The position numbers were made by a program, and so were the translations under genes. From assembly GCA_963680875.1 (NCBI GenBank), contig OY804578.1, forward strand, positions 25,139,101 through 25,203,100: 64,000 nt of DNA. Reading direction: 5' to 3'. This stretch comes from Bathymodiolus brooksi. Taxonomy: Eukaryota; Mollusca; Bivalvia; Mytilida; Modiolidae. Below, in pieces: positions 12,343 to 27,400 of the stretch. Below the pieces are notes generated by a model that saw only the letters and a program-made list of their open reading frames with translations, was not told the DNA's origin and ran no database searches. The first letter of the stretch is position 1. Each line of letters begins with the position of its first letter.

Positions 12343-12480
12343 AGTACGACGGATGCCACTGGTGGCACAGAAACGGCTTACTCTTTATGAACATCTGAGC
12401 TCACCGCAGGCTTTTAGTGGTATTCATGTTGCTCTATCGTCACCTTTCAAGGGTAGCTATCCGAATCCCCTCTTCACCCT
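12343..12480 (+). mobile_element. Degenerate RT-retroelement 3' fragment
   Basis: It shows the block order of the D variant ('acgacggatgccactggtgg', then 'cacagaaacggcttac', then a 'gttgctctatc' remnant), strongly diverged. It is the oldest-looking copy of this family in the window. Confidence 0.45.
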
Positions 12481-15400
12481 TTGCTGTGCTGGCGGATTTT
12501 CGTGATGACAGATGACTATTTGGATGCAGCCAGTGATAGCGACAACCAATCAGTATGCGCGTTAAAAAACACCTGGTTTGTAGAAAAAAGTGTAAACGTG
12601 AAATATTTTAGGATTTGCCATGAGCAACTGCCAAAAATGCACAGACTATTTTTGGGGAGATAATTTAGTTTTGCCAGTTAATTATGTATATAGTTAGGTA
12701 AAATGAATACATTGTGCTGATTGGCTGAAAATGGTATCATTATAATGGACGTAGCAAACAAAATCCAACAGATGGCAACGCATGGGAATTACGAAATTGT
12801 AACAAGAACCGTCAATGATGATAGACGGGTGGCGGATCGAAACCCTTAGCGAGCGAAAATTGTGTAGCGAAATCGTCAGTTTTCTTTTCGTGTAATTTAG
12901 ACAATCGTTTGTCTTATTGTCTGCTTTCGTTATAATAATAAATCAAACGAAACCAAAAACGAAAAGACCGATTTGAATGTTAAAGGCATATGCTTACGAA
13001 TTAAAAAAAGTGTCCTGCAGTTAGATAGCACTTTAATAAGAATATTTTGTGAATCAAGTATTTACAGAAAACTCAATATACAATACAATCATGTTGTAAA
13101 TATATAGATGTGTCCTATACTATTTAATCTTACTCCTCAAAATCTGAACACATCGAGAAAAAAAAAGAATGAAAAAGCAACCATTTGTACATAATGTTTC
13201 AACCAAAACGTACATTGTATTTACTCTCTAGTGGTCTAAAGGAAACCTGGATGTTTAAATACTATATCAGGACAAAGGGAGATAAGTCATTTATATTTCT
13301 CAGTATACACTTTAAATGTCGTCTTTGCAGCTTTCCAGTCTGCCATAGTAAGCAATCATAAATATTTGTTTTATCAAGTTAGCTATTCCAACGCAGACCA
13401 TCATAACAAAAGCCATTAACTCATCATGTTTTGGTTTAATGCTGAAGTGTTTTTTATATTTCGATTGATTTCTTATATTCCACTTCGAAACTTCGATGTA
13501 TAGAAAAAGTCGCGTTCTCTAATTGGGCAGAACGAAAGAAATATACAACTCGTCCTAAAGGCAGGGTGTAGATTAGTATCTTGCGAAAAGAAAAGGCCAG
13601 GTTTTTTTGTACGTAAAAGATAATTTGCAGCAGCTTCGAACGTGCAAAAACAAAATTGCTGGCCCCTATTTGTGATCTCCCCTTCCATTGCAGAGCTCAT
13701 AACTCCAAACGAGTTAATTGCGGTTTAGTGGATGGAGCACCGAAAGTATACGCCTTTGGGACGGGGTTGCAACCCAATTTTTTTAAATATTAAGAAATAA
13801 AACAAATCTGTGAAATCTACTGGCCCCAAGTCCGTCCAATGCATTTCACATTACAATTTACCTCATAATCGACCGCATTCTTTACCATAATTATTAGGCA
13901 TAGCGAATTGAATGAAACGTCAGGACGACATCTATTCATCTTTTGATTCTTTCTTCTTCGCTGAAAGAATAGTTCTTGAATTAGGCTTATGATGCTGTTA
14001 AGCAACATGTGCAATACAATGGTCGGACGAATAACCATTCTGCATTTAATAATTAACATAAAATTCCCCTTTGGGTGATTAGCTGGTGAGTGGGAAACCA
14101 TTTATTTCAAACCTTCCGTACAACTGCCGATCTGATACGCAACATTCGGGTCTATTGACATATCTGCATTGTGGCAATTATAACGTCTTCCAAGTTTCAT
14201 TCAAGTCCCAATTTTACCTACATGCTTATTTGTTTGTAGACTTGTTCTGGCAAGGAATATAGCTGTGATACGGCTCCCGTGACGTTAAGCAACAATCAAT
14301 CAACATCATTCAATAGCATTATATATATACTAGTATTCTCGGTTTCTGTGTAATACGTATTAGCAGTGTATACCCAGCATTTCCTTAAAATGTTTTGTGA
14401 AACTGCAGGTGAGAAGCTAATACCGGAGTGTCTTTCCTGTTGTTACTGCCGAGCTCGTGTTATCTTTCCTGTTGTTACTGCCGAGCTCGTGTTATACGAG
14501 CTCTCGTTTGGTGTTTGTACCATTGCTTTGTCGTGTCCAGGTCGCCCATTTATCAAACATTTCTTCTAAAATGGCTACACTGTATTCATCCGTGAAAAGG
14601 AAAATGATTTAAGAATACGTCACAATAGCTTTCTTTTATGATATGAAGGCGTGGTATTATAATTAAGGTAGAAATTCTACATTTACATCTAACAGATGTT
14701 ATTGCAACTCTACATTATCTTTGTCTTAGAAATGTTACCATATGAAAAAAAATATATGGAATGATGCTTTAAGATATGCTCGATTTTTCAAACTTGCAAC
14801 CAGAAAAAACACTCCCATAGACGACAATTCGAGCCTATCGTAGCATAATAAGGAAATATAAAAAAAACCTGTTATCTAAATTCAGCTAACATCACCATTT
14901 CTTCCAAATTATATAAAGTACATCACCAGTTGAGTCACAAAATAAAAAAAAAATCCGAACCAATTTAGGTTTCTGAGGTATTAAAATACCTCCATGGTCA
15001 AGGTAATTAACAACACCACTGTCAATCAAGAATTTTGCCCTCCAAAAAAAAGCAATTTACGTTTAATTAAATATACCTATTTAACTATAAAACAACTAAA
15101 TGAGACTTCTGTTTCCACGTTGATAACCATTATTGAATATTATTTCACGAATATAGACCTGATTTACAGTAACCACGTAGCAACATTGTTGTTTTTATAA
15201 AATGTGTTATAATTCTTGACAAACACTTCCCTTCAGTTATGACACTATCGACTTGTATATCTAGAACTTGTATTGACATTGTTGAATCTCCAAGTACATT
15301 TGTACACCTCGTCATTTATACCTAAACACCGTCCACTACCGTCAATAAATAATGGCATTTAATGTATTTAAATCAAAAGTATGCCTGTCTGATACGTGTT

Positions 15401-15495
15401 AATAAAGAGATAAATATAAATAATAAAAATATAGCCTTAGATTCCATGTTGTATACCGTCACACCTTGACTAATGGACGTGTTTTCAGAACCAAA

Positions 15496-18400
15496 ATGGC
15501 CACCGCCCTGATAATTACGTTGCTCGTTCTAGGTAAGTTTTCATCAGAAGGAAACACCGAGGTTAATGCTGATATTTACTTGTTTGATGTATAACTATTT
15601 TGTATACATTTACCTCTATAGGAGGGAACGTTTAGATTATATCATGATGTATCTGTCGAATTACAATGTTGACAGCGTATAGAAATTAATTTCACCGATA
15701 TATTTAGGCATCATTTTGCCATTTTTTTTATTAATAATATTTTTGAGATTATTTTTTGTTAATTAATCAGCTAAAAAATGAAATTAAAAGCTCTAATCAA
15801 TTATGCGCATATGTGCCTTGAATATTTGACGGATAGGTTACCAAATTGTTAAGTTATAGCTTCACAAATTAAGATTCGTCAAAACGTCGCTTTAAGAAGC
15901 TAATTGAAAATAACGTACGTGCAATTATGCATGTTAATATTATTAAAATGAATTGTAAATGTCAATGTAAACTAAAAACATGACCCCCCCCCCCCCTAAA
16001 AAAGAACGAAAATGTATTTAAAAAAACTTGTTTCAGCATATTTTGTACTTGTATAACTTTTTACTTTCATTGATGTTGTAATGTGAGTCTCTTATAATCT
16101 CTCAATATTGGTATTTGTATTATTTTATCATAAGGAACACCAAACTAAGATTTATCATTGTAGAAATAAATGGATTTTTAACATACATCCTGCGTTTTTA
16201 GAATGATAAATTTATAGCACAAACAAACAAGCAATCAAGCAAGCAGGCAAGCAGACAAACAAACAAACAAACAATCACACAAACAGATGTTCTTCGCATT
16301 AATAACCATTTTGTTCGTTCAGTTTATAGCTGGCTTTTCTCGCCCAGCGAAATTATTCATGAAAATTGAATCGTTATTTGTAGTTTAAAAACCAACAAAA
16401 ATAATTGCATATTGTGATAATTTTTTTCCAGATATTTTCATTGGTGGAAGTTTTGGTCGGTCTAGTTTGTGTCAAATTCCCAAGAATCCAAGCAATGGAC
16501 AAGTGAACTGTGTTAACGACGACAGTAATGTGTTGTACGTTGTTTTACGTATATTTATATGCCTCCTCCTTACGGGGATACCTATTATTTTCGTTCTGTC
16601 CATCATAAAAGTTTGCACGCTACTTCCTCCCACATTTTGACTTTAATTTATAAAAATTGCAATACAGATTCACATTTCGGAACGACCATTTGATCAAACC
16701 ATTTTGAAGGAGTTATTTCCCCTTTTCCACTTCATTATAATAAAATAAAAATGAAACGTAGATATCAAATGTAGTGTGAACGATGCTTTTCTGGAATCAT
16801 CTTCATCAGGAACACTCAAAGTCAAAATATTGGAAAACCAAATAATTTTAAAATCCTTTTTAAAACAGACGTGTGCAGACGTATTTCTACTTTCTATATG
16901 GAAATTATTACTACAGATTGTATGGGAATTACCAGGTATATTTCTCGAGAGATGAAAGAATGCAGGGATACATTTATTTTTATGTCACAATTAATCCTTA
17001 ACTTGATCTCTATTTTATCAATATACAAACGTTTACCTACTGTAAAACAAACATATTGTCATCTACACAATTAGTCGGTCAGATCTTGTCAGCACAAACA
17101 AAAGTGTCGTGCGAAAAATATATTTTCTTAATGCATCCCAAGGTTATCACACGACATACATAATGCATGTAAGAAAATCTTGAAGATACCAAAGGAGTAA
17201 TCAGAAGCTGTAAATCTAAGATACCAAAGGAGTAATCAGAAGCCGTAAATCTAAGATACCAAAGGAGTAATCAGAAGCTGTAAATTTAAGATACCAAAGG
17301 AGTAATCAGAAGCCGTAAATCTAAGATACCAAAGGAGTAATCAGAAGCTGTAAATCTAAGATACCAAAGGAGTAATCAGAAGCTGTAAATCTAAGATACC
17401 AAAGGAGTAATCAGAAGCCGTAAATCTAAGATACCAAAGGAGTAATCAGAAGCTGTAAATCTAAGATACCAAAGGAGTAATCAGAATCCGTAAATCTAAG
17501 ATACCAAAGGAGTAATCAGAAGCTGTAAATCTAAGATACCAAAGGAGTAATCAGAATCCGTAAATCTAAGATACCAAAGGAGTAATCAGAAGCTGTAAAT
17601 CTAAGATACCAAAGGAGTAATCAGAAGCCGTAAATCTAAGATACCAAAGGAGTAATCAGAAGCTGTAAATCTAAGATACCAAAGGAGTAATCAGAAGCTG
17701 TAAATCTAAGATACCAAAGGAGTAATCAGAAGCTGTAAATCTAAGATACCAAAGGAGTAATCAGAAGCTGTAAATCTAAGATACCAAAGGAGTAATCAGA
17801 AGCCGTAAATCTAAGATACCAAAGGAGTAATCAGAAGCCGTAAATCTAAGATACCAAAGAAGTAATCAGAAGCTGTAAATCTAAGATACCAAAGGAGTAA
17901 TCAGAAGCTGTAAATCTAAGATACCAAAGGAGTAATCAGAAGCCGTAAATCTAAGATACCAAAGGAGTAATCAGAAGCTGTAAATCTAAGATACCAAAGG
18001 AGTAATCAGAAGCTGTAAATCTAAGATACCAAAGGAGTAATCAGAAGCTGTAAATCTAAGATACCAAAGGAGTAATCAGAAGCCGTAAATCTAAGATACC
18101 AAAGGAGTAATCAGAAGCTGTAAATCGAAGCAGGACAGACAGCACAATAACCAAAAGAAAAAAGGACAAAGGGACAAACAACGATCTACAAAACACTACA
18201 CAGAAAACTAAAGATCGAGCAACATCAACGCTACTAAAATACGCACTTAAAATCAAATAATATGTATATTTCTAATATCATATTTTAATGTGAGCTTTTA
18301 AAAGGATACTAAAGCTCATTTTTAATTTTTTTTGTATCTCATGAAAACTTGCAATTGGTTCAATAAATGATATTTATGAAACATTAACCCGGTTTTTATC

Positions 18401-21400
18401 AATGAAACTTTGTAAAATTGACAATTCGTTGATAATTCTGTCATATCTTGCGGTTTTTCCAATAATTTAATTTTTGCTTCCTGGACAAAAATTAGTTTCG
18501 ACCCATTTAAGTGATATTTTTAACGATATTAGGGATTATATGGGCGTGGAAAGTATTTTTGGATTTTTTTTTAATTACATTGAAAAGAAACAACCTTCGT
18601 CACGAGTTGAAAAAAATATATGTTAAAACGAGCTTTAATATCCCTTTAGCATTAAGCTTAAGAGAAACTGATAAACATATACATCAAAATGATATTTTAT
18701 AGTACGATAGATTGGAAATTGCAAATTTATACGCGAAAATTGGCTGGAATATTTCCCTGATGGGGAATTATTAAGGTAGATTCAGAGTTATGTGGCTTAA
18801 CCAATGATAATATTTACGATAAGACGGAAATGGTACTGATTTCCCCATGGTTTAATTGTAGTTCAAATATGTTACAAAATATTTTTCTAATTTGGATACT
18901 CTTAAGATTAAAAAAAGGTTGATCGTTTCTAATATTGAGATTGGATAAAAATTGTAATTCATTATTATACTGATGCACCTGTATCGTCATGATAGAACTA
19001 TTACGTGTTTCCATATTTAGTCATTTCAATGACCCCATTTTAAATTCAGTTATATTATTGAATTTATACGTTCACTATTTCAATAGATAGGATGTGTAAT
19101 TCTCCTGTCACATCCACAAATTTAATCTTCGTGTGAATTTTGATCAAAATAAGTATTAGGAGATAAGATTCTTTCCATCGTGAACAATATGGTGTTGTCC
19201 CCAATGACCTAAGTACACTGTGTATAAATTAGATTATCAAGAATGTATAATAACAACTATGAACATTCATCGAGACCTATGGGCTGGCAATATTTGATAG
19301 GGATGAGGTATCATTGCAAACCACAGTTCATTTAATTAAAAAATACAAAATAAAATCACCCAACGTATTCAATACAAATACAGTCATGTACCATAAGATA
19401 GCGACCAGGACGGCTCCTAGTAGTAGTCTGGATGTTGTTGAATTTTGAAAATATTTTAAGTCTGTTTTTCAGTAATAAATACATATATCTTAATATTTGT
19501 CTTCTTAACATATGGTATTAATATTCCATGAAGAAGCTAACCACCTATTATTTAAGCCATTCAAAGTAGGAGACGGATAGATCTAAAAACACAATGAGGG
19601 TAGACCAAAGCCTACACGTTTAGTCTCACAAATATTCTTAAAGCCATAAATTTCCCGTTACAAGACACAGACAGCTCGATTTTGCTTTTGAGCTTATAAT
19701 AAATCTTGAGTTTATTCTGTTTTCTGTGTTCATTTAATATGTTTCTGGAACTGTTTCTTAACAAATTGCTTTTTTTTTTTAATACAAATGCATTTCTTTT
19801 TATAGAAAATGCTATGCCACTTGCAACAGTGGCTTTACCTTTCAACATACATCAGTTGAATTTCGTACCTGTAATCAGAGGGATGGTACATGGCCTACAG
19901 GACAGACATTTCCAGACTGTGTTGGTAAATAATTGATATTTAACATAGATGTGGTGGTGCATTGATAAAATTGATCAAGAAAAGAGGCGATATCAAAGTA
20001 CAGTCAAGTCTGCATATAAAGTGCACTGACGTGAACTTAGACATGTTCGCTTTATGTGTAATTGCCCTTTATATATTGGTTCAAAGTAAATGAACTATTT
20101 ATTATATGGAGAAAATGAAACTGTCCTTTATAGACAGCCCTTTAAGACAGGTTTAACTTTACACTCTAATTTTTTATTTTTTATTATCAGTTAGAGTTTA
20201 CTTAACATAAAATAAGAGACAAAAATATGATTTTAAGTCATAAACCAGAAGTCTTTGTACTCAATCCTTCAGTCAATAGATTAAATTCCAGCTTTAACAT
20301 TTTCAATGCTGTCTGTACTCTTGTGGAATGTTTATTCTACCATCCATGGTTAGCGGGCTCGCCTCGAGTACGGTAGATTGTGGGTTCGAGTCACGGTCGG
20401 GTCAAGCCAAAGACTATAACATTTGTATTTGTTGTTTCGCCGCTAAGCATGAAGCATTGGGAAGAAATAACAAAGACTGGTTGGCTCGGAATTAGGTTAA
20501 TATGTCCGAGTAAATCCACTTGTCTACCATAATATAGCTGAAATTTTGCTCATTTGGCGTTAGACAACAATCATTCACTCTAAACTCAATTACTAGTTGC
20601 ATATGACTTCAATGAAATTTAATATAAGTAGCTTTATGCTACATGAACAAGAGCATATCATTGACATGCTCTAATCATATCGTTATCCCTGCATTAGAGG
20701 AGGGACATTGACTCGATCTAAGTATATCTCACAAATACCTATACCATTTTACGTGATACCACAAAACAGGGAAGTACTCTAAGTATCTACATTCAATGTT
20801 GATGTTTACATTTCTATGATCTTAGTGGGTTGAATCAAAACTGTTCATGTATTCTTATATTGTTAATGTCTACTGCTTAGTTTTCATTTCATATAAAATA
20901 AATTTATTTTCTTTATAAACTGTCAATATATACTGATGATATGTTTTACAGAATCTGTTTCCAAATGCCAGTCATTAACTCCTCCGAAGAACGGAGTTGT
21001 CAAGTGTGAAACAGCTAAAGGTAACTTGTAAGTAAAATAATTACTTTTAGAATAATGCTTGATATGATGATCTACTTATAGTGATTGGTCAATAATGTTT
21101 GATATGATGATCTATTTTATAGTGATTGGTCAATAATGCTTGATATGATGATCTACTTATAGTGATTGGTCAATAATGCTTGATATGATGATCTAATAAT
21201 AGTGATTGGTCAAACCAGCTGTAAAATTATGTTTTAGAAACAACGTGTGACAGCCATATTATCAAATGATCAGTTTAATTAAAAAAGATGTCTAGACACT
21301 GGTGTAAATAAATACAATTGTTTGTACTCTTCATAAATCAGAAGTTTTATTATATCAAGTAGAACCCTTATTTATGAGTGTACAATTTGCAAGCAATGCT

Positions 21401-24400
21401 TTTAGATTTGTACCGAAAGTATCAAATGACTGCATCCTGCATGGTCACTTGTGTCTGGGGAAGGAGAACCTTCGTTTTAGTGATTACATTATTTACAAAT
21501 TGTAAAATTCAAATAACAGATATATCTAATAGCAGTGGCAGTGTCGAAGAGTTGACATCTAGGAGGATGATACCCTTGGGGACTAATAGTCCAAAAATAG
21601 AGGTATCGATTCAGTAATAAAAACGTAGATGTCTAAGTTGGAGCATGTAACACGTGGAATAACCTACATCGGGTACACCATAACTCAAAAGATTTAGAAA
21701 GTCAAATATTTTAAAATTGTTGGAGCAGAGAATTGAGAAGGGTTTGAAGATACCAAGGGGTAATCAGAATCCGTATATCGAAGAAGAACAGACAACACAA
21801 TGGCCAAAAGAAAAAGTACAAAAGGACAGACAACAATCTACAAGACATACACATAAAAGATCGGGTAACACGAACTCCACTAACAACCGGGGGTGAACTC
21901 AGGCGCTCGGCAAGGGTAAACAGTTCCTATTTCAATAGTGGTACCCGTCGTGTTAATCTAGTTATAAACCCGGTTATAAGTCACGAATGAAGAAAGCACC
22001 GGGAAGTGTTTACGACAAGAGGAACATATACATGGTCATTTGTGACACATATATTACGGTCAACCAAGTCATGGTGACAACCGTAAAACTGTCGAAGTGA
22101 TGACTTCAACTTAACCAAGAGGTACCCTCTGTTCAGTAGCTTCCTTGTTAGCAGCAACCCTCTATCAAGGAAATGTTTATAGGAACCACAAGCTCTGTCA
22201 TATCGTATCATCTGAGAGAGATATACTCCATATGCAGGTGCTGTTGGAATGTTGAGGTGGATATAAAACTTATGTAGCTTGTCCTAATGAAATAGTGAGT
22301 GTGTGGTTTTGTTTAACGCCAAATAAGCAATATTTCAGCTAAATTACGAACATTCTGTGAGATGACAATGATGTCAGCTTTGTACTACACTAACACGCTT
22401 AGTTGAATTTTTTAATAGTGCCAGCTCACTGAGACAACGATGATAGAGAAGCAACACATACCAAATGAAATAAAGTCCAAAACAGTTTTATTGACATTCA
22501 TGTTAACATTGGTTTTCTCTGGAAAATCACGACATCAGCTGTACACAATTCAACGTCATATCCTTCATTATGACGTATTTATTTAATAATGCATTAAAAC
22601 ATTGTGCATTATGCGATACAATGTGTTAAAAACACACATAACATAGATTAGATTTAAAGTATATTTCACTCATTTTAAGACACATTTACATCCCATCTAT
22701 AAAGATAATATACGGATTTGTAATTTATTTGTCACTTGACAGCTTTACAATGCTCGGAGTTACTTTTTTAGTACTAAATGCAAAGATATGTTTAATGAGT
22801 AGGGTGAATTTGATTTAGTGGAAAATATGTTACTTAAATAAACAATAAATCTGTTTATTGATGTCATGAATACAGACATTTATGCACCATGGTTGATTAA
22901 AGAACAACATAAAAGTTACACGTTTCATTTACAGTCGATTAAAAGCCTTATATACAATAGTATATTTAATGCACTTTTAAAAACTGGAATAAAACGAAAA
23001 CAGGTTAAAGAAACATAGCAAGAGAAAAGTACATGTAATACATAACATGAAATGTCGCTAACCTGGTAAAGACTGCTGGTATTGATAACATTATTAATTG
23101 TACAATTACTGACATCTGGTTGACTTTGTCATAGAATTGTTTGTATGTAGTCCTCACTAATTCTATTTACTTAACAATAAGGGTAATAACAAAATTACCG
23201 AACTCCGAGCAATCTTACAAAGGGAAAGTCAATTCCAGTCCCTTACGATTTAGTGTTGTTTTGTATATTAGAATAAAGAAATGGGTACATTCACGACCAC
23301 AATATGAGTAGATAGAGGAGAACACTATTGATAACAACGCTTATATTCTATTTAATAGATACATCGTGTTATCATAATCCAATAATTCATTTTTATTATT
23401 GAAGGATTTGTACAGCAAAATGTGACAAACAATATATATTTCCATCAGGACAGTCAACTATTAAACAAGTTTGTAACGCAACAACAGGATGGCAGCCAGA
23501 AAATCAAATACCCAACTGTATAGGTACTTCGTCATCCATTCTTCATTGTAGACTATATAAGATAATAACAATGTACTACATATTACCTTGAGCTATATTC
23601 TAAAGCACACGTCGTTTCCAATTAATGGGAAAATGATTTCTTCGCGTGCCACATTCTCTAGTACACATTGTTTTCAAGAATTAATATAATGGCATATTCG
23701 GAAGGAACATGCTCTTGCACACATGGTCTTTAATATATACACAATAAATACTATAATGTCATCTTCGTTAACATCGTATCAACATTTTATGTTTAACTTT
23801 CCAAATTATTCTTTATTTGGTACACAATATGTTCAGCAAATGGAACTATTATTCCTTAATAAGCCACAGTGTTGCCATTGTCGGTGTTAATCAATCAGCT
23901 TTAGCAGTTGATTAAATTTGGAATCAATCGAAGATCAAATGGTATACTATCAAGAGTATATATTGATGTGGGGACCGTCGTGGTCGTGATCGTATGATAG
24001 TTGGATAAACACCTACCTATGCAATCATTGCCATCACCGCTACGGTTGTAAGTTCGAACCCCGCTCAGGTTGTGTGTACTGGATACAAAATTATGTGATA
24101 AAGTTTGTCAGTGACTTGCAACAGGTCGGTGGTTTTCTCCGGATACTCCGATTTCCTCCACCAATATAACTGACCGCCACGATATAACTGAAATATCGTT
24201 GAAAGTGGCGCCAAACACCATAAGCCGATATTGAAGTAAATTATCTGTTAACCTTGTGTGTATTATTATGCTTACAGCTTCTTGTAATACTCAGTACCTG
24301 ATATCAGGAAACCCTACTATTAAAGATTCAGACTTTATTGTCTCCTCAACAATGTCAATTAGTGGGAAATCATTTAACCCTAAAAAATCTGACATATACT

Positions 24401-27400
24401 GTCCCAGTGACTGTGGATGGAGGCCAACATCTTCTGACTTGAACCAATTTGTACAGGTAAGTACTGCATCCGCTTACTATCATGGTAAAAACATGCACAT
24501 TCAAACCTAGGAGGCAACGTCTATTCAGATTTACTATAGTTATGTCCCCCAAAAGATATATTAACACACACTATTTCTATCTCTTTTGATGTGGAGACAA
24601 AAGCATTATGACACACGTGGATCAACTAGGCCTTATAATAGAGTTTAGTTGTTTACTTGGGGTAAGTCAACTGAGTAAGCTTTAAGAAGTGAGTACTGAA
24701 TTAGCCAATAAAGGGTGATACATCGGTAATCAAGTATCCATAATTTACACATTTGCAAGTGAAACAAACGAAGCCATTCTTTATATATACGTCATGAACA
24801 TTATTGCCATAGCATATAAGACAACAAACTTGTTCTCGTCATGATATAGCTGAACAATTGCTGAGTTGGGGCTAAACAACAATCAGTCACTCACACAACA
24901 ATCAGTCACTCACACAACAATCAGTCACTCACACAACAATCAGTCACTCACACAACAATCAGTCACTCACACAACAATCAGTCACTCACACAACAATCAG
25001 TCACTCACACAACAATCAGTCACTCACACAACAATCAGTCACTCACGCATTCACTATAAGACACCAACACAAACAATTTTAGAACATGCAAAATTAGCAC
25101 GAATGTCAATGCAATGTTTTAATGGAATTTAATAATTTATTCACACTTATCTCTGTAGATAAACTTGCTGAAAGCCCGTCGTTTGTTAGGAGTAGTTACC
25201 AAAGGACTGACATTAGATGCTAATGAGTTATTTGTAACCAGGTTTAGAATTCTACACAGTATGGATGGAAGGACATTTGTGCCATATAGTGATCGCAATG
25301 TTACGGATCGGGTATGTCAAACTGATACCATAACTACATATATAACTTGTACTGTTGTGTTTGTATCGGAAATATATCATCCTTGGTATCCTGTTTTCCT
25401 CTTTTAAATCAACATACATGTATTAGTTATCGTCGATAAACCCACGGTTGATTACGCTCCACTCATCACACTATCAATGGAGAATATCGGAACGTGGTTA
25501 ATCGTAGGTGTTCGACGATGAATATTAGGATGATTTAACATCACACAAAATAACTTTGAAACAAATACTATATGGAAAGAGAAGATGTAATTGGAATAAA
25601 AAAATAGAGAAGAAAATGCTACATGTAAGACATTCAACTTTCTTTGTAAACGTATGCACTATTTACACCACAAAAACAATGGGACAACATAAGCAATGTA
25701 AATTTAATAATATTAATTGCTACAGCAACAACGATGTATCCATTCTAGTAACCCCCCACAATGGTTTGAATCCAGAATGCTCGTCTTGAATGCGGTAGAA
25801 CTGTCTCTGGAAGAAGTTAAGTCAAGTGCCAAGCTCTAAGTGAAGCGATATAACTACCAATAAACTCTTGTTGCAGTGAGCTAGCAATATTAGAATACAG
25901 TTAAGTGTGCTTCTATCGTTCAAGGAAGACATAATCTCATCAAAACGTAACATGTTTTGGTCATGATATAGCAGAACAAGTTCACTTGGCACCTATCATC
26001 AATTACTCAATGGTACACTTGGAGTTAATAATCCAATCGACCGATACATTTTTTTTTCAGTTCTTTTCAGGGAACTCGGACGGAAGTACAGCAAGGCTAA
26101 ATATATTCAGCTGTCCGTTCCAAGCACAATATATCAGACTTAATCCATTGGAATGGAACGATGGAATAGGTCTACGGTTTGATCTGCTGGGCTGTGACAT
26201 AAAGAGTAAGCTTAAGTTGATTAACTGCTAGATTTTTAAACAACCTAAAATAAAATAAAATACTTGACAAATGTAGTGGGTTAACTAAAGTCTCGAATGT
26301 AAAACAACAGAAAGTGTACACCACTCTATGTTTGTATTTGTAACATTTTGACATGATGTTTAATCATACTACGCATATGTAAGAACATTGTAGGCAATCC
26401 AATCCATTAGTTAAATGCAGCCTCTAAGTTTCCATCTCTTCAAGTTCACTAAGTCTAACACTTGTGCATAAAATATTCGTTGGGAAATTGTATGGATTTG
26501 AAAATGGTATATATGTAAAATACAATAAAAATAAATGCATTGTTCCATTCAATTATATATTTATTATTAAAACTGAAGTTCATCGCTATCAGACATAGGT
26601 AATCTTATATGATGCTCGTTGTCCTGTTCAGGGTATTTGTCTATGAACGTACCTGATAACGTTTATTCCAGGCAAGTGGCGTTCACACTAAATTAAATAT
26701 ATACATTTTCATCTTCATTCAACAAAGTCTTATGTAATATGACTTCTGACTTTGTGTCACACTCATGTTTGAAATATGAAAACTATATTTTAGCGTTCCC
26801 GACAACTACGCCATCTCCAATAACAGACAAAACAACAAGAAATCCACTTACACCGAGTTCTTCAGGTATGTATACATATGACGATTTGTTGTCTTATAAA
26901 TAACAATACAAGACACAAACAAAATATATCGCTAAACACACAGAGTTTAATATGCATATTGGAAATACATGACAACCGTAATATAACTCGGAAAATTCTA
27001 GCAAAACTGGTTGTGTGTCTCATGACAATACATCTGCGTTTTGGAGCGACAACATTTCAGTGTTGTGCGACATCTATTGTCAATTTGGGTAAGATGTGCT
27101 AACAATCATGATTAAAATAATATGGCACTGGATGCATGTCTACAACATGTTTGATATGTAAATATTGTAATAGGTTATAGACAAACAATGGTAACGATGA
27201 TAAAAACTGGCAATGATGTCAACATTTTGATATTAATTAAGCTAAATAAACAAACGTCTCTGGGAGTAAATTATAAGCAATAAACATGAATAACTTTAAA
27301 TAAATATTTTCATAGTTATGTTTTTTGGTGCTTTTTTTATAGGAGCTACGTCACATCCTTTCCAGGCGTGTTCTGCTATATTACCGCCAGCCAATGGTGC

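Larger units (their letters stand above)
10412..15495. other. Intergenic region between genes 1 and 2
   Basis: No exons were recognised. It contains a SINE A copy (10689-10980), a degenerate SINE tail (about 11385-11440), unclassified repeat E (11625-11975), a D fragment (12343-12480), a second degenerate SINE tail near 14255-14310 and a 33-bp direct duplication at 14427-14500. The remainder is AT-rich sequence with short chance open frames. The promoter of gene 2 should lie at the right end; 'taaatataaataataaaa' near 15411 is a possible but weak TATA-like element. Confidence 0.5.

Noticed and set aside
13473..14101. Two - strand open frames of 75 and 94 codons in the gene 1/gene 2 gap
   Set aside because: No signal peptide, domain, splice context or convincing composition. 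They are consistent with chance frames in AT-rich sequence.
17185..18130. CRISPR-like array
   Set aside because: Units are directly adjacent with no spacers, there are no cas genes and the sequence is eukaryotic. The unit is the end of a retroelement.
21981..22211. Host gene on the - strand
   Set aside because: It is the conserved tail of the same reverse transcriptase and runs directly into retroelement 3' sequence.
24866..25132. 88-codon open frame
   Set aside because: It is the SINE tail minisatellite of 19-bp units read across, inside an intron.
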